NCBI GenBank assembly: GCA_028554755.1 | Contig: JAPTOF010000006.1 | Span: 18,041,001-18,105,000 of the forward strand | Source: Cordia subcordata | Taxonomy: Eukaryota; Streptophyta; Magnoliopsida; Boraginales; Cordiaceae | Length of the DNA: 64,000 nt | Direction: 5' to 3' | Part shown: piece after piece, positions 48,063 to 59,863 of the stretch | How the letters are laid out: each line of letters starts with the position of its first letter | How positions within the stretch are numbered: the first letter of the stretch is position 1 | Program-made: the position numbers and the translations under genes | Notes under the pieces: generated by a model | Seen by the model: the letters and a program-made list of their open reading frames with translations, nothing else | Told to the model about the DNA's origin: nothing | Database searches by the model: none

Positions 48063-48111
48063 GCAAACAATTGTTTATTGGGAGAGAGATGGCAAACAAT
48101 TGTTTATTGGG
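48063..48111. repeat. Copied filler at the D3-D2 junction
   Basis: The 20-mer GCAAACAATTGTTTATTGGG occurs at 48063-48082 and again at 48092-48111 with nine bases between. The right copy is in place in D2 RNase H. The left copy abuts the broken end of D3 integrase. This is what templated filling of a double-strand break would leave. Confidence 0.8.
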
Positions 48112-49877
48112 GAATGAATCATGAAAAGGAGATGGATCACTAGAAGACTCGCTAACAAGATGGGAAAGATGATCCACAACTAAATTTTCTCTACTTTTCT
48201 TATCCCGAATTTGGATGTCAAACTCTTGAAAGAGGAGCAACCACCTAATCAAGTGGGGCTTAGACTCTTTCTTAGACAACAAATACTTCAATGCCGCATG
48301 ATCAATGTAGACAATCACTTTAGATCCTAGGATGTATGACCTAAAATTTTAAAGGGAGAAGACTATTGCTAGAAGCTCTGTTTCTGTGGTGGTATAGTTC
48401 TTTTGGGCTTTATCAAGAGTCTTGATAGCATAGTACACAACATGGGGCAACTAATCCTTCCTTTGACCTAAGACAGCTCCTATCACATAATCGGATGCAT
48501 CACACATAACCTCAAGTGGGAGACTGTAGTTAGGTGGTTGGATAATCAGGGATGTAGACAATAAGGATTTAAGCCTATTGAAAGCCCTAACACACTGATT
48601 ATCAAAGTCAAAAGGAACATCTTATGTTAAGAGCCTAGACAAGAGACGTGCAATATGGCTAAAATCCTTAATGAATATATGGTAGAATCCTGCATGTCCT
48701 AAAAAAGATCTACCTTAGCTGGGTCAACTTGAATACCACTAGATGAAACTATATGACCCAACACTATCTCTCTTTGCACCATGAAGTGGCATTTCTCCTA
48801 ACTTAACACTAAATTCCTCCCCACACATCAGTCTAAGACTAAAGAGAGGAGACTCAAGCACTCTTCAAAACTATCACTAAAGACTGAGAAATCATCCATG
48901 AATATCTCCAAATGCCTCTCAATCATGTCACTAAAAATGGCCATCATATATCTCTGGAAAGTCGTTGGGGCATTACAAAGACCAAAGGGCATTCTCCTAT
49001 AGGCAAAAGTGCCATAGGGACAAGTAAATGTGGTCTTCACCTAATCCTCGGGAAACACGGGGATCTAATTATAACCTGAATCACCATATAGAAAACAATA
49101 GTAGCTATGCCCAGCTACTCTATCTAAGATCTGGTCCAGAAAAGGCAATGGGAAATGATTCTTCCTAGTTTTAGAGTTGAGCTTCCTATAATCAATACAA
49201 ACTCTCTATCCCGTGGGAATATGTGTAGGGATAAGCTCTCCTCTCTCATTTTCAACAATCGTGATCCTGGACTTCTTAGGGACGACTTGAACTAGGCTTG
49301 CCCACTCACTATCGGAGATCAGATAAATGATGCCTGCATCTAAAAGCTTAATGATCTCTTTCTTAACTACTTCACTCATGTGTGGCTTTAGCCTCTTTCG
49401 CATCTCCCTAGAAGAAATGACTCTATCCTCAAGGTGAATACGATGCATGCAAACTAAAGGTTCTATACCTCTTGAATCATCAATTTTCCATCCTATGGCC
49501 TTCCTATGTTTCCTAAGAACCTTTAAGAGACACCCCTTATGCTCACTAGAAAGATCGGAAGCTATAATCACCGGAAGGGTCTCACTAGGGCCTAGGAATG
49601 CATATTTCAAATGATCGGGAAGGGGTTTGAGCTCTAAGAAAGGGCTAGGCCTAACCAAGGGGGACTCAACCTCAACATCATCAATGGGGACTTCATTAGA
49701 ATCAAGACTGGAAGGATTAACCTCAAGTGACTTATCAATCAAAGGGCTATCAATCAAGGAAGTAGAAGCTGCACATTTTTGCTCTAAGGTCCCCAAATCA
49801 AAGCTAGACAACAATTCCTCAAATTTCTCAATTCTTTTCCATCGGTCATAGCCCTCTCTACAAGGTTCTCGACACAC
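48092..49877 (-). pseudogene. D2 RT and RNase H
   Basis: RT begins in the 49877-49206 frame (acidic linker, ELKPLPDHLKYAFLG, SEVVKKEIIKLLDAGIIYLISDSEWASLVQVVPKK). It continues in 49040-48828 with GTFAYRRMPFGLCNAPTTFQRYM and FMDDFSVF, then in broken frames through the thumb. RNase H is clear at 48318-48092 ([38 protein letters not shown]). Several frameshifts and stops are present. It ends at the filler junction with D3. Confidence 0.88.
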
Positions 49878-50500
49878 AAATCAATCATATCCACCCTAAA
49901 GCACTCTTCTCCATCATCCTCTCCTCCTATACTAACTCTATTCACTGCCTCGGCAACGTTCATGGTGGACCTCAAATTTCGAAATTTCATCTCTAATAAC
50001 CCCGATCTACAATGAATAATGGCATCTGCTGTGGCAAGGAAGGGGAAGCCTAGAAGAATGGGTGTAGAATATCTATAGTCATGTCCCGAATCCATATCTA
50101 TCACTATGAAGTCAACAGGGTGTACAAACTCGCCTACTTGGACCATAACGTCCTCTATCACACCCCTAAGTCTACGCTCGGACCTATCAGCTGGCTGAAG
50201 AGTAACATGTGTAGGGGAACTCACCTAGACCTAGCTGCTGGTAGATGGAGTAGGGAATGAGATTTACACTGGGCCCTAAATCTAACAAGGCCTGATCAAT
50301 CTGGGTCTCACGGATCCTACAAGTAATAGTGAAGGCTCCGAGGTCACTCATCTTGGGCGGAAGGCCAGAAGTACAAATACTACTGACCTTCTCTGTAAGC
50401 CTCACCTTTTTAGGAATGTTCGATGACCTACACTTCCTTGTACAAAGATCCTTAAAGAACTTAGAATAGGAGGGGATGGAAAAGATCGCATCTATCAAAG
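49878..50500 (-). pseudogene. D2 aspartic protease and connector
   Basis: The core QALLDLGPSVNLIPYSIYQQLGLGE has P where A or S is usual after D-L-G. A one-base frameshift at about 50190-50224 follows. The rest (THVTLQPADRSERRLRGVIEDVMVQVGEFVHPVDFIVIDMD, TPILLGFPFLATADAIIHC and KFRNLRSTMNVAEAVNRVS) is in the next frame. Confidence 0.88.
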
Positions 50501-51698
50501 GAAGATTGAACTTAAGGTCCTTAAGATGCTCTAAAACCTTGAAAAACCTAGAATCCTCACTAGGTATAGGCCTCTCTAAAGCAGATGGGAAGGGAACTCT
50601 AGGCACTACATCTCTAGACACATGGGAATCATCAATAGGCCCCTTTCCTTCTCGATATAGATGAGAAGTATTACTCTCTCCATGGTCTCTAATGGGTTCA
50701 ACCCTCTCAACAGGACTCTCTCTAGAATCCTTCTCAATAGGACTACCATGTGATTCACTAAACTCGGAAAGACCGCTAGGTGCAGGCAGTGCAAAGTCAA
50801 CTCCTACCCTATTATCCACTACCCTACCGCTCTTAAAAGTGGTGACGGCCTTAGCCTAGGCCTGAAGGGGATAAGTGGTATCGGTAGAGGAATAGGACTG
50901 GACTCTAGGGTTTACCTCTGGTTGAGAAGGCAATTTCCCGAGGTCTCTAGCACTCAACTGTGTAGCAATCTGTCTTAGCTGTATCTCAAACCTAGCCATC
51001 TCTTGCCTAGTATCAGCTAACTCCTGCTACTGATGAGCTAATGTCTGCTGTTGATTCTGAATAAACTGCATTAACTTCATCACATCATTGCTAAGAGTCT
51101 GGCTACTAGAGAGAGCAGGTAAAGCCTGAGGTTGAGGAGCACTAGTGAGACGGGGCTGATTAACATGATAGAAACCTGGGGGATATTGAGGATGGGGTCA
51201 CTACTGAGATGGAACTCGAGAATGTGAACTAGACTCATGCTGGCCTTGTCTCCAAGAAAATTTTGGGTTGTCCCTCTAACCTGGATTGTATGCGTTCGAG
51301 TATAGATTATGCTCACGAGAATAACCTTGTGTGGCACACACTTGCTCTTTCATGAATTCGGGAAATTGAGAAGCTAAAGAGCAAGCTATGGTCTCATGAG
51401 ATGACTCGAAACACAATGCTCAAACTTCAACAACTAAAAGGGCGGAGGAAGAACCTATAGAACTAGTCTTATGACCTTGGGATGAAAGAGACAAAGAAAT
51501 GAATTGATCTAGCTTATTTGTCAAAGCCTCAACCTTAGCGGGTAAATCTAAAGAAATTCCAACCTCACTAACACTTCTCTTGTTACCTCCTCGATTAGAC
51601 CTTTCCATGGAAAAATTTTGAAAGGAATTTTCAGCCATCATTTCTATTTTCTCCCATGCCTTGGTCAGTCTCAAAAGATAGAAGCCACCACCGGAGGC
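50501..51698 (-). pseudogene. gag: D2 gag, C-terminal part
   Basis: It resumes after the hAT-like insertion with GGGFYLLRLTKAWEKIEMMAENSFQNFSMERS and LPAKVEALTNKLDQFISLSL, then the zinc-like remnant and a glutamine-rich, basic linker down to DNRVGVDFALPAPSG. Multiple stops interrupt it. The target duplication GGCATTGA (51699-51706) abuts it. Confidence 0.85.
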
Positions 51699-52324
51699 GG
51701 CATTGAAAGGGGTGGGAATCGGATTGGATATTTGGATATTCGGATATTTGGATATCGGATTGAAAAAGTAAGTATCCGATCGGATAGCTAAAAGCTACCT
51801 ATTCACTGGATACCGAATTTTTGGATAGCGGATAGTTCATATACGGATTTTCGAATTTTTGGATATTTTTTAATAAACTAAAAAAATTCAAATTTTGGCT
51901 ATTATTTAGATATCTTTTGGAAATTACCGATTCTTAGGGATGTAACTTGCTTTTTAAAATGAAAAAATGAGACATAGACATAAAATGAAAACATAGTCCT
52001 TCACAAAACCATACAACATAAGACACATAGAAAACACGCCGATACTAAAATATAAGAGTTAAATAAAAAATATAGTTTATATGTTTACAATCCATAATCT
52101 ACACAATTGATATTGCACACACCAAATACAAAGTTTATATGTTTACAGTCCATAGTCCACATACATTAAATAAAGTTTAAAGTTTTTAACATAAGAAACA
52201 TGACAAGAAAATTTGTAATGAAGTGCACTTTCAAGTCTAGAGTCTTGACTTTTGTTGACTAATATAGTATTATATTATTTTAATTAAAAAAAAGTTCAGG
52301 TAATCCGATATCCGAACGGGTAGC

Positions 52325-54359
52325 TGATGCTTCTTGCTAATTAAGCACTAAGCCTTAATTAAAAGCCTGCAAGTGCACAGGTCGTGTAGTCTAATGTGCA
52401 AAAGCAAGGTCGAACCCTCAGGGAGGCGGGAAATGGGGAATGAAAGCTAAATGTGTGTCCTAGAAAACTAGAAAGAAGATAAGCTAAACTAAGAATTCAT
52501 TTTGGTCATTTTAGATGTGAAGGGAGCACAAAGTAAATTAAACTATTCTAAACAAACTAAATAAAATAAAGGTAAGAGAAAACAAGCAAGTAAGAAGGGA
52601 ATTAACACAAGAAATAGGACAATGGGTGAAATCTGCTTAACTATGGGTGATTTGGGTACTAACTTTGCTATTGGACTACCTTTGATGGTTTTCCCTAAGA
52701 AGGGTGCTCTAAGCTAGGAATATAACCGACCTCTCCTACAATCCCTAGACTCGGTGCGGTCTATCCCTAGGTGCTAGCTACCTAGAAGTATAGCGTGGTC
52801 CTTATGAACTAGGGCACGGATTAGCTAATTACGTTTCTAGGTGATGATAATTGGTCTTACCCTAGGTTCTAACTCATTGGCTAGGTTTAAAGCCAAGAAC
52901 TAGGCTTCCTAAGGTCAATTAAGCTAGCTCGACACCTATTGGCTGGGTTTAAAGCCAAAGGAGACTAAACTAGGCCTAATTACTAGTGAAGCACCACCAA
53001 TCATAGCATCACGCAAGCAGGATTTAACAATGAAGCACATCATACATGTTCTCGAGCATGGTACAAAAGAATATAAAGCATATTCTAGTCCTAAATAATT
53101 AGACATATTTACGTCATACCAATTTACGCATTAGAATCCAACATGTATGTCATAGAAGCTAAATTTGATATTAAGGTATGTAAAAACACACATAGACATG
53201 TATAGCTACAAGACCCGCTTCATGGGATCACTACATAAACACCTAGACATGCTCATATAATGATTTAAAGGTGTTAAATAGCAATCAAGCCTCTAAATAT
53301 ATATGTTCTTTCACCTAGGCATATCAATAAACACATAGACATGTATGTAAGTAGCCATTGAAGCATTAAGAGCAAACATATATATTAAACCATCAAAATC
53401 TCATAGCAAAGTAATACTCAATCAACCCATAATACAAGCCTCAATCACCCATAAAAGATCTATTCTAATATAGAGAAAACTAAGTACAAAAGGATAAAGA
53501 TGAACCTCCCTTTCATGCTTAGCTTTGCTCTTCAAATCCTTGTCTTGATCTTACAATTACAAATGTTAAAACCCTAATTACAAGCTTGGATCTAGGTGTA
53601 TTTATGTGTGATTTAGTGTGTGAGAGGTGGTTTTAAGTGGATTTTGGGTTTAGGGAAAATGAGTGTTTGATTTGGGTGTTCTCCTCCTTCAAAAAGGGCT
53701 GAAAAGTGGCTTAAATAGAGCTTTCAGCGCGTCCAGCCGGGGGCCCAACCGGTCGTCCGGCTTTAGGGCTAAGTCATCTGGCTAAAATTGGCCTAGATTA
53801 TGATCTAGCCGGTTGACCTCAGCCGGTCGACCGGCCTTGAAAGGAGGTCGACCGGTCTTGTCAGTAAAATGTCCATATCTTCTTCATTTTGGTTCCGATT
53901 CGCGCACCATTTTTTTTCATGGCTTCGTATCGTTGTAGGGGATCTCCCAAGCCATATTTTGCACCTTAAAACATGTCCAAAATTTTTCCATGTCCTTTTT
54001 TGGTTTCAAGCTCTGAATTTGGATTACGTTGCGCTCGGTTTCGCCTCGGTCGCTCCTTCTTTCACTCGGCCACTTCCAAATGCACTTTTCTTTATTCCTT
54101 TATGTCTAAAACACCTTTGGATTAGTTCCACACACCAAGTACCCTCAATTAAGCTCTAATTATCTCTCCAAATCACACCTAAAACAAGTAATAAATGCGT
54201 ATTAGTGTAACATTTAAGCCTTTACTTCAACTATGAACATGTAAACTCTAATATGCATAAGTATGACCTAAATGTTAAACTAATACATCAAATGAAGCTC
54301 AAAACACCTCAAAACAAGTATGTAATTGCAAAATATAAACCCACAAAACAAACACATCA
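52325..54359 (-). repeat. 3' LTR of A2
   Basis: The minus-strand ends are TGATGTGTTTG and GAAGCATCA. A perfect GCCGGTCGACCGGC is at 53822-53835 upstream of CTATTTAAG (53710-53718). The LTR hairpins are near 52879-52960. ORF 53869-54159 is a shadow. Confidence 0.92.
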
Positions 54360-55710
54360 ACACCCCCAAACCTTCTCCTTGCTTGTCCTCAAGCAAGCTC
54401 AATCTTAAATTTATTTCTATAGTTGATACAATGGACTGCCTAAAGGATTGACTCGCTATCAAGATTAGTCTAAGAAGCATGAAGGGGGAATTCCTATTGT
54501 CGAGATATCTCTAAATCTCTTCAGATCCTCCCTCTACTCATAAGGGGTCTCGTTCCTCGTGGGAATTTCCCAAGTAGCCAACCCACCATAAGCCTAGGAT
54601 TCTAACTCACGCACTCGGGATGTTGATATTTCGTGCTCCCTCAACTAACATGGCCTCCTCAACATGCACCAAGCCTCAAAGACAAGAAGAGAGAATATAC
54701 AAACACAATGGCTTATAAAAAGCCTTATTCACGTATCTACAAAGATGATAACTTGTGCTAAGTTGACATTGTGCCACATATGCACTTATTCATTAACTTT
54801 TTGGTGTCTTTGGCTTTTTCTCTTTTTCACTTCATTTCATTATATATATATATATATTTGCACCTTTTTGCCTTTTTCAATTTTTTTTTTTTTGGATCTT
54901 TCGTGCTTTGTATTGTATTCACAAAAAGAAAGAAAAAGAAAGGCTTAGGCACATTAAAAAAAAACCAATCAAGGAAGGGGCACTCACATCAATAACCTTT
55001 TTCCAACATTTTTTCCTACCAAGCTATGGGGTGGCTACAACGGTTATTCTTTCAAGGTTCTCACTCCCCACAACTTTGAAGGGCATCCCCTCCAAGACTT
55101 ATTTTTCAAACCACTCTATTCATTTCCCCATAATGCCTCTCATCTTTATAAATCAATAGAGTCAATCACAAAAGCCAACGCAATAATCAACAAAGAAATA
55201 AATGACTCTACATGCATCAAAATTGAAAAATTTTCACCATTTTTAAGCACATAATGCAATCTACCCTAAGAAAGATATATAACAAGAAAACCAAACTCCC
55301 ACACCCCCAAACCTAAAATTTGCTTGTCCTCAAGCAAATAGATCAAAACACATAAACAAGCAAATTGGCATTACAAAACAAGTAAGGGTGGCGGGGATGG
55401 GGTAAAAACATGGGGAACAAGTGGAGAAAGGATAGATACCACCTTGCATTTTCTTCAAAGCTTTCCATGCCAATGATAAATCACCATACTACTAACCCTG
55501 TGACTCATAATTCACAAGCACTCATAAAGAAAACAAGATTAGTAGCATTGCCTATGCATGCTTGCAGTGGCATGTGCAATAATAAGCAAAGGTGGGCCTT
55601 ATGGGACAAAGGATCAGGGTTCAACACTTTGGTTTGGCTGTAAGAAAGAGAAAGAAAATAGAAGAAAGGAAAATGAACAAGTGCAAAATTGCAAAAAAAA
55701 TTTAACCTAG
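54360..55710 (-). other. A2 3' untranslated region with two hairpin-PPT modules
   Basis: The terminal PPT (54360-54379) is preceded by CTTGCTTGAGGACAAGCAAG (54378-54397), a perfect eight-pair stem with an AGGA loop. The internal module is 55294-55337. A (TA)n run is at 54842-54857 and T-rich and A-rich runs at 54870-54965. No gene is seen. Confidence 0.8.
55294..55337 (-). other. Internal PPT-like module of A2
   Basis: Stem-loop TTGCTTGAGGACAAGCAA (55320-55337) is followed on the minus strand by AGGTTTGGGGGTGTGGGAGT. It repeats the terminal hairpin and purine tract 0.93 kb upstream of the 3' LTR. The same pair is found in A1, D1 and D2. Confidence 0.65.
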
Positions 55711-55820
55711 GTTGCCTCCTAGTAGCACTAACCATAATGCTGTTAGCCAGGCAATCATCAACTCATCACTAAATATCTGGGGTGCCTCCTAGTAGCGCTG
55801 GATTTAATGCCTCCAGCCAG
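55711..55820 (-). ncRNA. Tandem stem-loop/GGAGGCA element after the X stop codon
   Basis: The copies are 55781-55820 and 55711-55750, 70 bases apart. On the minus strand the first has stem GCTGGA/TCCAGC around GGCATTAAA; the second has GCTAAC/GTTAGT around AGCATTATG. Each is followed by GCTACTAGGAGGCA. The stems differ at several pairs but still pair. The element starts ten bases after the X stop codon. Confidence 0.65.
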
Positions 55821-55829
55821 GCGGTAATG

Positions 55830-57176
55830 TTAGGGCCAATGATGCTTGTAGTCCTTGAGCACAGATCGGCATACAAACCTGTCAAGACACAACTTAGAAG
55901 AAAAAGGATCATGTGGTATTAGATCAATTAAATCATGCATATCATAATCCTTTTTAAGCACACATGAAAAAGGGATAAAAAAGAAACCCGACACATCAAA
56001 TAGAGAAGAAGAATGCTCCAAGGTATCATAGGGCATGGAAAAATCTAAAGATCTAAGTCCCTTGTTCTTCTCCAATCCTATCCTAACAAGCTCGGTTTCC
56101 ACCACTAACCATCCTATTGCTTTCTTTTGATGATCAAGGGCTCCCAACACCCGTGCCCATGGGTTGATGAAGCATGTAAAACATAAAGAATGGGGGGAGT
56201 TTGAACAAGCCCTGCATGAATGTGCTTCAAATGGGATGGCATAAAAATGTGCTCACTAGGGAAAGACTTAATAGGAGGGAGGAGGAAAGAATCATCAAAT
56301 GAAATGGGATTGGATGAGATGAAATCAAAGGGAGAGCAAAAAGGAATAGGCCCGGAAGAGGAAGAATCAAAAGTAGAGGTCATAGGTTCTCTCTCACTAA
56401 GGGCCGACTCGTGTTTATCCAAGAAAGCGGTTCACCTTATCAAGTAATTCCCTAGTAGAGAGTTTAGAAGAAGGTTCCAATAAGGATTTATCAAAAACAC
56501 CTAAGGACCCATATATCATAATCTCTAGTTCCTCAATCTCCTCTTTAAGGGTCTTCATGTATTTATCATTTACTCCAACATCGAAATCTACAACTCAAAT
56601 GGACCCATCGGGCCTAGAATCAAAGATAGGCATGATGCTCTCCTCAATGGGTGTCTCTAAATCCACTCTAGCTAATATCTTGTCAAATGCTTCAATAAAT
56701 TCATTGCTAGCGAATTTCTTCTCACAACTACATTCATTAATACAAAATTCCATCACATGCACCTCAAAACCTCTATTTTCATCTCCTCCTTCAAGATTAA
56801 TACTATGTGTGCAATCATAATAGTCTATGCCTCTCATATCAAGATAGAAAGAATTAACCTTAAAGGAGTTATTAAGCCTAGAATCATCATCCCTAGAAAT
56901 AGGGGTTACACTTTCCTGCACAAAGGTCTCTCAATCAAGGTTAGGTAAGATGCCCTTAAGCTTTCTCAATTCATCATTCTCGATCATGGACTCCTTAACA
57001 TTGCCCTCAACAAATAGGTCTATCACCTTGACCATAAAGCAATCTTCCTCATTATTTTCTCCACCTATACTAACCTTGCTCATCGCCTCTGCCACTTTCA
57101 TGGAAGACCTCAAATTCCCAAATTTCATTTCTAATGACCCCGACCTACAATGAATGATAGCATCCGCATGATGCAA
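55830..57176 (-). pseudogene. X protein of A2, with protease connector
   Basis: The connector (57176-56931) has IIHCRSGSLEMKFGNLRSSM and ends at TGA in place of CGA (56931-56933). X continues in the same area: ISRDDDSRLNNSFKVNSF, FIEAFDKILARVDLETPIEES, SNPISFDDSFLLPPIKSF, then after a frameshift KKAIGWLVVETELVRIGLEKN. The end is LCLDRFVCRSVLKDYKHHWP at a TAA (55830-55832). Total length is about 360 codons beyond the connector. There is no CCHC, D-D-E, YXDD or DTG motif and no clear membrane segment. I do not recognise the family. The conserved end shared with A1 argues that it was once a coding product. Confidence 0.75.
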
Positions 57177-57560
57177 GGAAGGGGCGACCTAAGAAAACAG
57201 GAGTGGAATGCCTAGAGTCATGACCCACATTTATATCAAGCACTATGAAATCTACGGGGTACACAAACTCTCCTACCTGAACTAGCATGTCTTCTACTAC
57301 TCCCCTAGGTCTCTTCTCAGATCGATCAGCTAGCTGAAGGGTAACATGCGTGGGGGACAAGTCTCCTATACCTAGCTGCTGGTAGACTGAGTAGGGAATG
57401 AGGTTCACACTTGACCCTAATTCTAGCAAGGCGTGATTAATCTGGGTCTCCTCGAATCCTACAAGGAATAGTGAAAGCTCCGGGGTCACTCAACTTGGCT
57501 AGAAGGCCTGAAGTACAAATGCTACTCACCTTCTCCGTGAGCTTCACCTTTTTCGGCATA
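57145..57560 (-). pseudogene. A2 aspartic protease
   Basis: The core ALLELGSSVNLIPYSVYQQLGIGD has glutamate where the catalytic aspartate should be (L-E-L-G for L-D-L-G), so the enzyme would be dead even without the frameshifts near 57440 and 57175. LADRSEKRPRGVVEDMLVQVGEFVYPVDFIVLDI and TPVFLGRPFLA follow. Confidence 0.88.
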
Positions 57561-59578
57561 GTTGATGTCCTACGCTTCTTTGCACAGAGGTCTTTGAAAA
57601 ACTTAGAGTAGGAGGGAATAGAACGAACTGCATCTATCAAAGGAAGATTGACGTTTAGGTCTTTGAGATGCTCTAAGACTCTGAGAAACCCAGTATCCTT
57701 ATTAGGTGAAGACTTCGCTAAGGCAGAAGGATAAGGAACTCTAGGCTCAATACCCCTAGACTCATTGGAATCAATAATAGGCTCTTTTCCCTCCCGATGT
57801 GGGCGGGAAGTACTCTCTCCATGCTCTCTAATGGGCTCAACTCTCTCAGCAAAACTCTCTCTATGATCTCTCTCAACAGGGCTATGGCTAAGCTCTCTAG
57901 ACTCAAAAGGACCACTAGGTGCTGGCTCTGCATATTCAACTCCTATCTTATTGTCCACTATCCTACCGCTCTTAAGAGTGGTGACAGCCTTAGCCTGGGC
58001 TAGATAGGGATAAGTGGGGGTAGAGGAGGAATAGGACTGCTCTCTAGGGTTAACCTCTAGTTGGGAAGGCAATTTCCCAGGGTCTCTAGTGCTCATTTGG
58101 CTGGCAAGTTGCCCTAATTGTGCCTCCATTCTAGCCATTTGTTGTTGATTTTGTTGAATAATCTGCATCAAAAGGTTTACCCTCTCATCGTGAAAAAACT
58201 GTGGAACGAATGCAGACTGTGCGGGAAGGGCTGGGATGGGCGGTATAGGGAGTGCCTGAGGCTAAAGAACACTAGGAAGTCTAGCCTGGTTCTCATTATA
58301 AAACCCTGGAGGTTTAGCAAGACGAGGTCTCTGCTGGAATAGGGCCTGGGACTGGGGATGGGAAGACTCAAACTGACCCTGATGCCATGAAGATTTTAGA
58401 TTGTCCCTCCAACCCAGATTATATGTGTTCGAGTAAGGTTTGTACAATCGTGAGTACCGCTGTGTGGCATAGACTCGCTCCTGAATAAACTCGGGAAACT
58501 GCGGTGCTAGGGGGCAAGCTACGGTCTCGTGAGTAGACTCAGAACATAATGCACATACTTCAACCACTGATGGGATGGAGGATGAACCTATAGGACTAGT
58601 CCTATGACCTTGTAAAGAAAGGCTCAATGTGATGAATTGATCTAGCTTACGCGTCAATGCTCTAACCTCGGCGGGCAAATTGGAAGAAATCCCTACCTCA
58701 TGAACACCCTTTCCATTAGTTCCTCGATTAGACCTATCCATAGCAGTGTTTTGAAAAGAGTTCCCGGTCAATAAATCCATTTTATCCCAAGCTTCACTTG
58801 GTCTCAAATTATAGAATCCATCACCGGATTCGGCATTCACCATCATTCTGTTTTGCTCATTCAATCCTTTAAAGAAATATTGAAGAAGGTCATGAATGCT
58901 ATACACGTGATGTGGAAATTGCCTAAGAAGTTCATTAAACCTCTCCCAAGCCTCATGGAAAGTCTCTAAGTCATGTTGGGAGAAGGTCATAATGGAAGCC
59001 TTAAGGTCGGCGGTCTTAGCTATGGGAAAGAACTTTTGATAAAACCTAGATTGAAGCTCATTCCAAGATGTAATGCAACCGTTAGGTAACGAATGATACC
59101 ATGACCTAGCCTTGTCCTTAAGGGAAAACGGGAACAAATTAAGGTGAATGGCTTCTTGAGACACGTTGGGAAAGTGAAGAGTGGAACTTATCTCTACAAA
59201 ATCTCTGATGTGGTCCAAGGGGCTCTCATTGCTCTTCCCATAAAAGGAAGGAAGCATCGCTAACATGCTATGCTTAATCTCAAAATTAGCTTTCCCCAAC
59301 CCTGGAATATGGATAGCCAAGTTAGGCTCAAAGGCATTGGGGAGGAAGAATTGCCTAAGCGTGGGCTCATCATCTATGGGTGGGTCTGGCCTAAGGGGCT
59401 CTTGTGCACATGGGTGTTCGTGTGGAGAAACGGGATGCATAGGGGGAAAGGGAGGAGGATTAAAAGGATCAGCCATTTCTCCTAAAAGATCTCCTAAATT
59501 CCTAAAGTGACGAACAATTCTCTCAGGCTCAAGATGTAAAGAAACTAGAGGATTCCGAAGAGAATGCCTACCAAGCAT
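57561..59578 (-). pseudogene. gag: A2 gag
   Basis: The ATG at 59578 opens a 438-codon frame: SLRNPLVSLHLEPERIVRHF, a proline-rich stretch, PIDDEPTLRQFFLPNAFEPNLAI, MLAMLPSFYGKSNESPLDHI, LFPFSLKDKARSWYHSLPNG, FSQHDLETFHEAWERFNELLRQFPHH and YFFKGLNEQNRMMV. The zinc-like CALCSESTHETVACP and a glutamine-rich basic region follow. One TAG (58262-58264) stops it, then the same frame goes on from 58261 through NQQQMARMEAQLGQLASQM to the protease. It is the best-preserved gag in the window. Its likely role is particle formation and packaging of A-type RNA. Confidence 0.92.
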
Positions 59579-59837
59579 ACAAAGCTAAACCTAATCTCCT
59601 TCCACTTCTTGCAACCCCCGAAACTTCACACATCCTAAAACTATAACAAACAAAACACAATCCTAAAATTACTAAAACAAGAGAGTAAACTACTCAAAAT
59701 AAGCAAAAACAATGAGCAAGTAAACTAGGAAACAAAGGTAAATTCAAGATAACAACTACTAAGCAAACTAAGCAAAAGAAGCAAAACAAAAAAAATAACT
59801 AGCTAAAGGACACAAATAAAGCAAACAAACCACCGTG
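59579..59837 (-). other. A2 5' leader between PBS and gag
   Basis: This is an A-rich non-coding leader of about 260 bases, similar to those of A1 and D2. Packaging signals would be expected here; none can be named from sequence alone. Confidence 0.6.
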
Positions 59838-59857
59838 CCTCCCCGGCAACGGCGCCA
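59838..59857 (-). other. A2 primer binding site (tRNA-Asp)
   Basis: TGGCGCCGTTGCCGGGGAGG on the minus strand; its first 18 bases are a perfect complement of the plant tRNA-Asp 3' end as I know it. It lies six bases inside the 5' LTR. Confidence 0.93.
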
Positions 59858-59863
59858 AAAACT

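Noticed and set aside
55505..55735. Minus-strand ORFs with hydrophobic stretches in the 3' untranslated region (20966-21205, 55505-55735) as a small envelope
   Set aside because: They overlap AG-rich low-complexity sequence, have no conserved start, and do not align as proteins between A1, A2 and D1.
59838..59857. tRNA-Asp-like sequence as a tRNA gene
   Set aside because: Only the 3'-terminal 18 bases match; it is the primer binding site next to the LTR.
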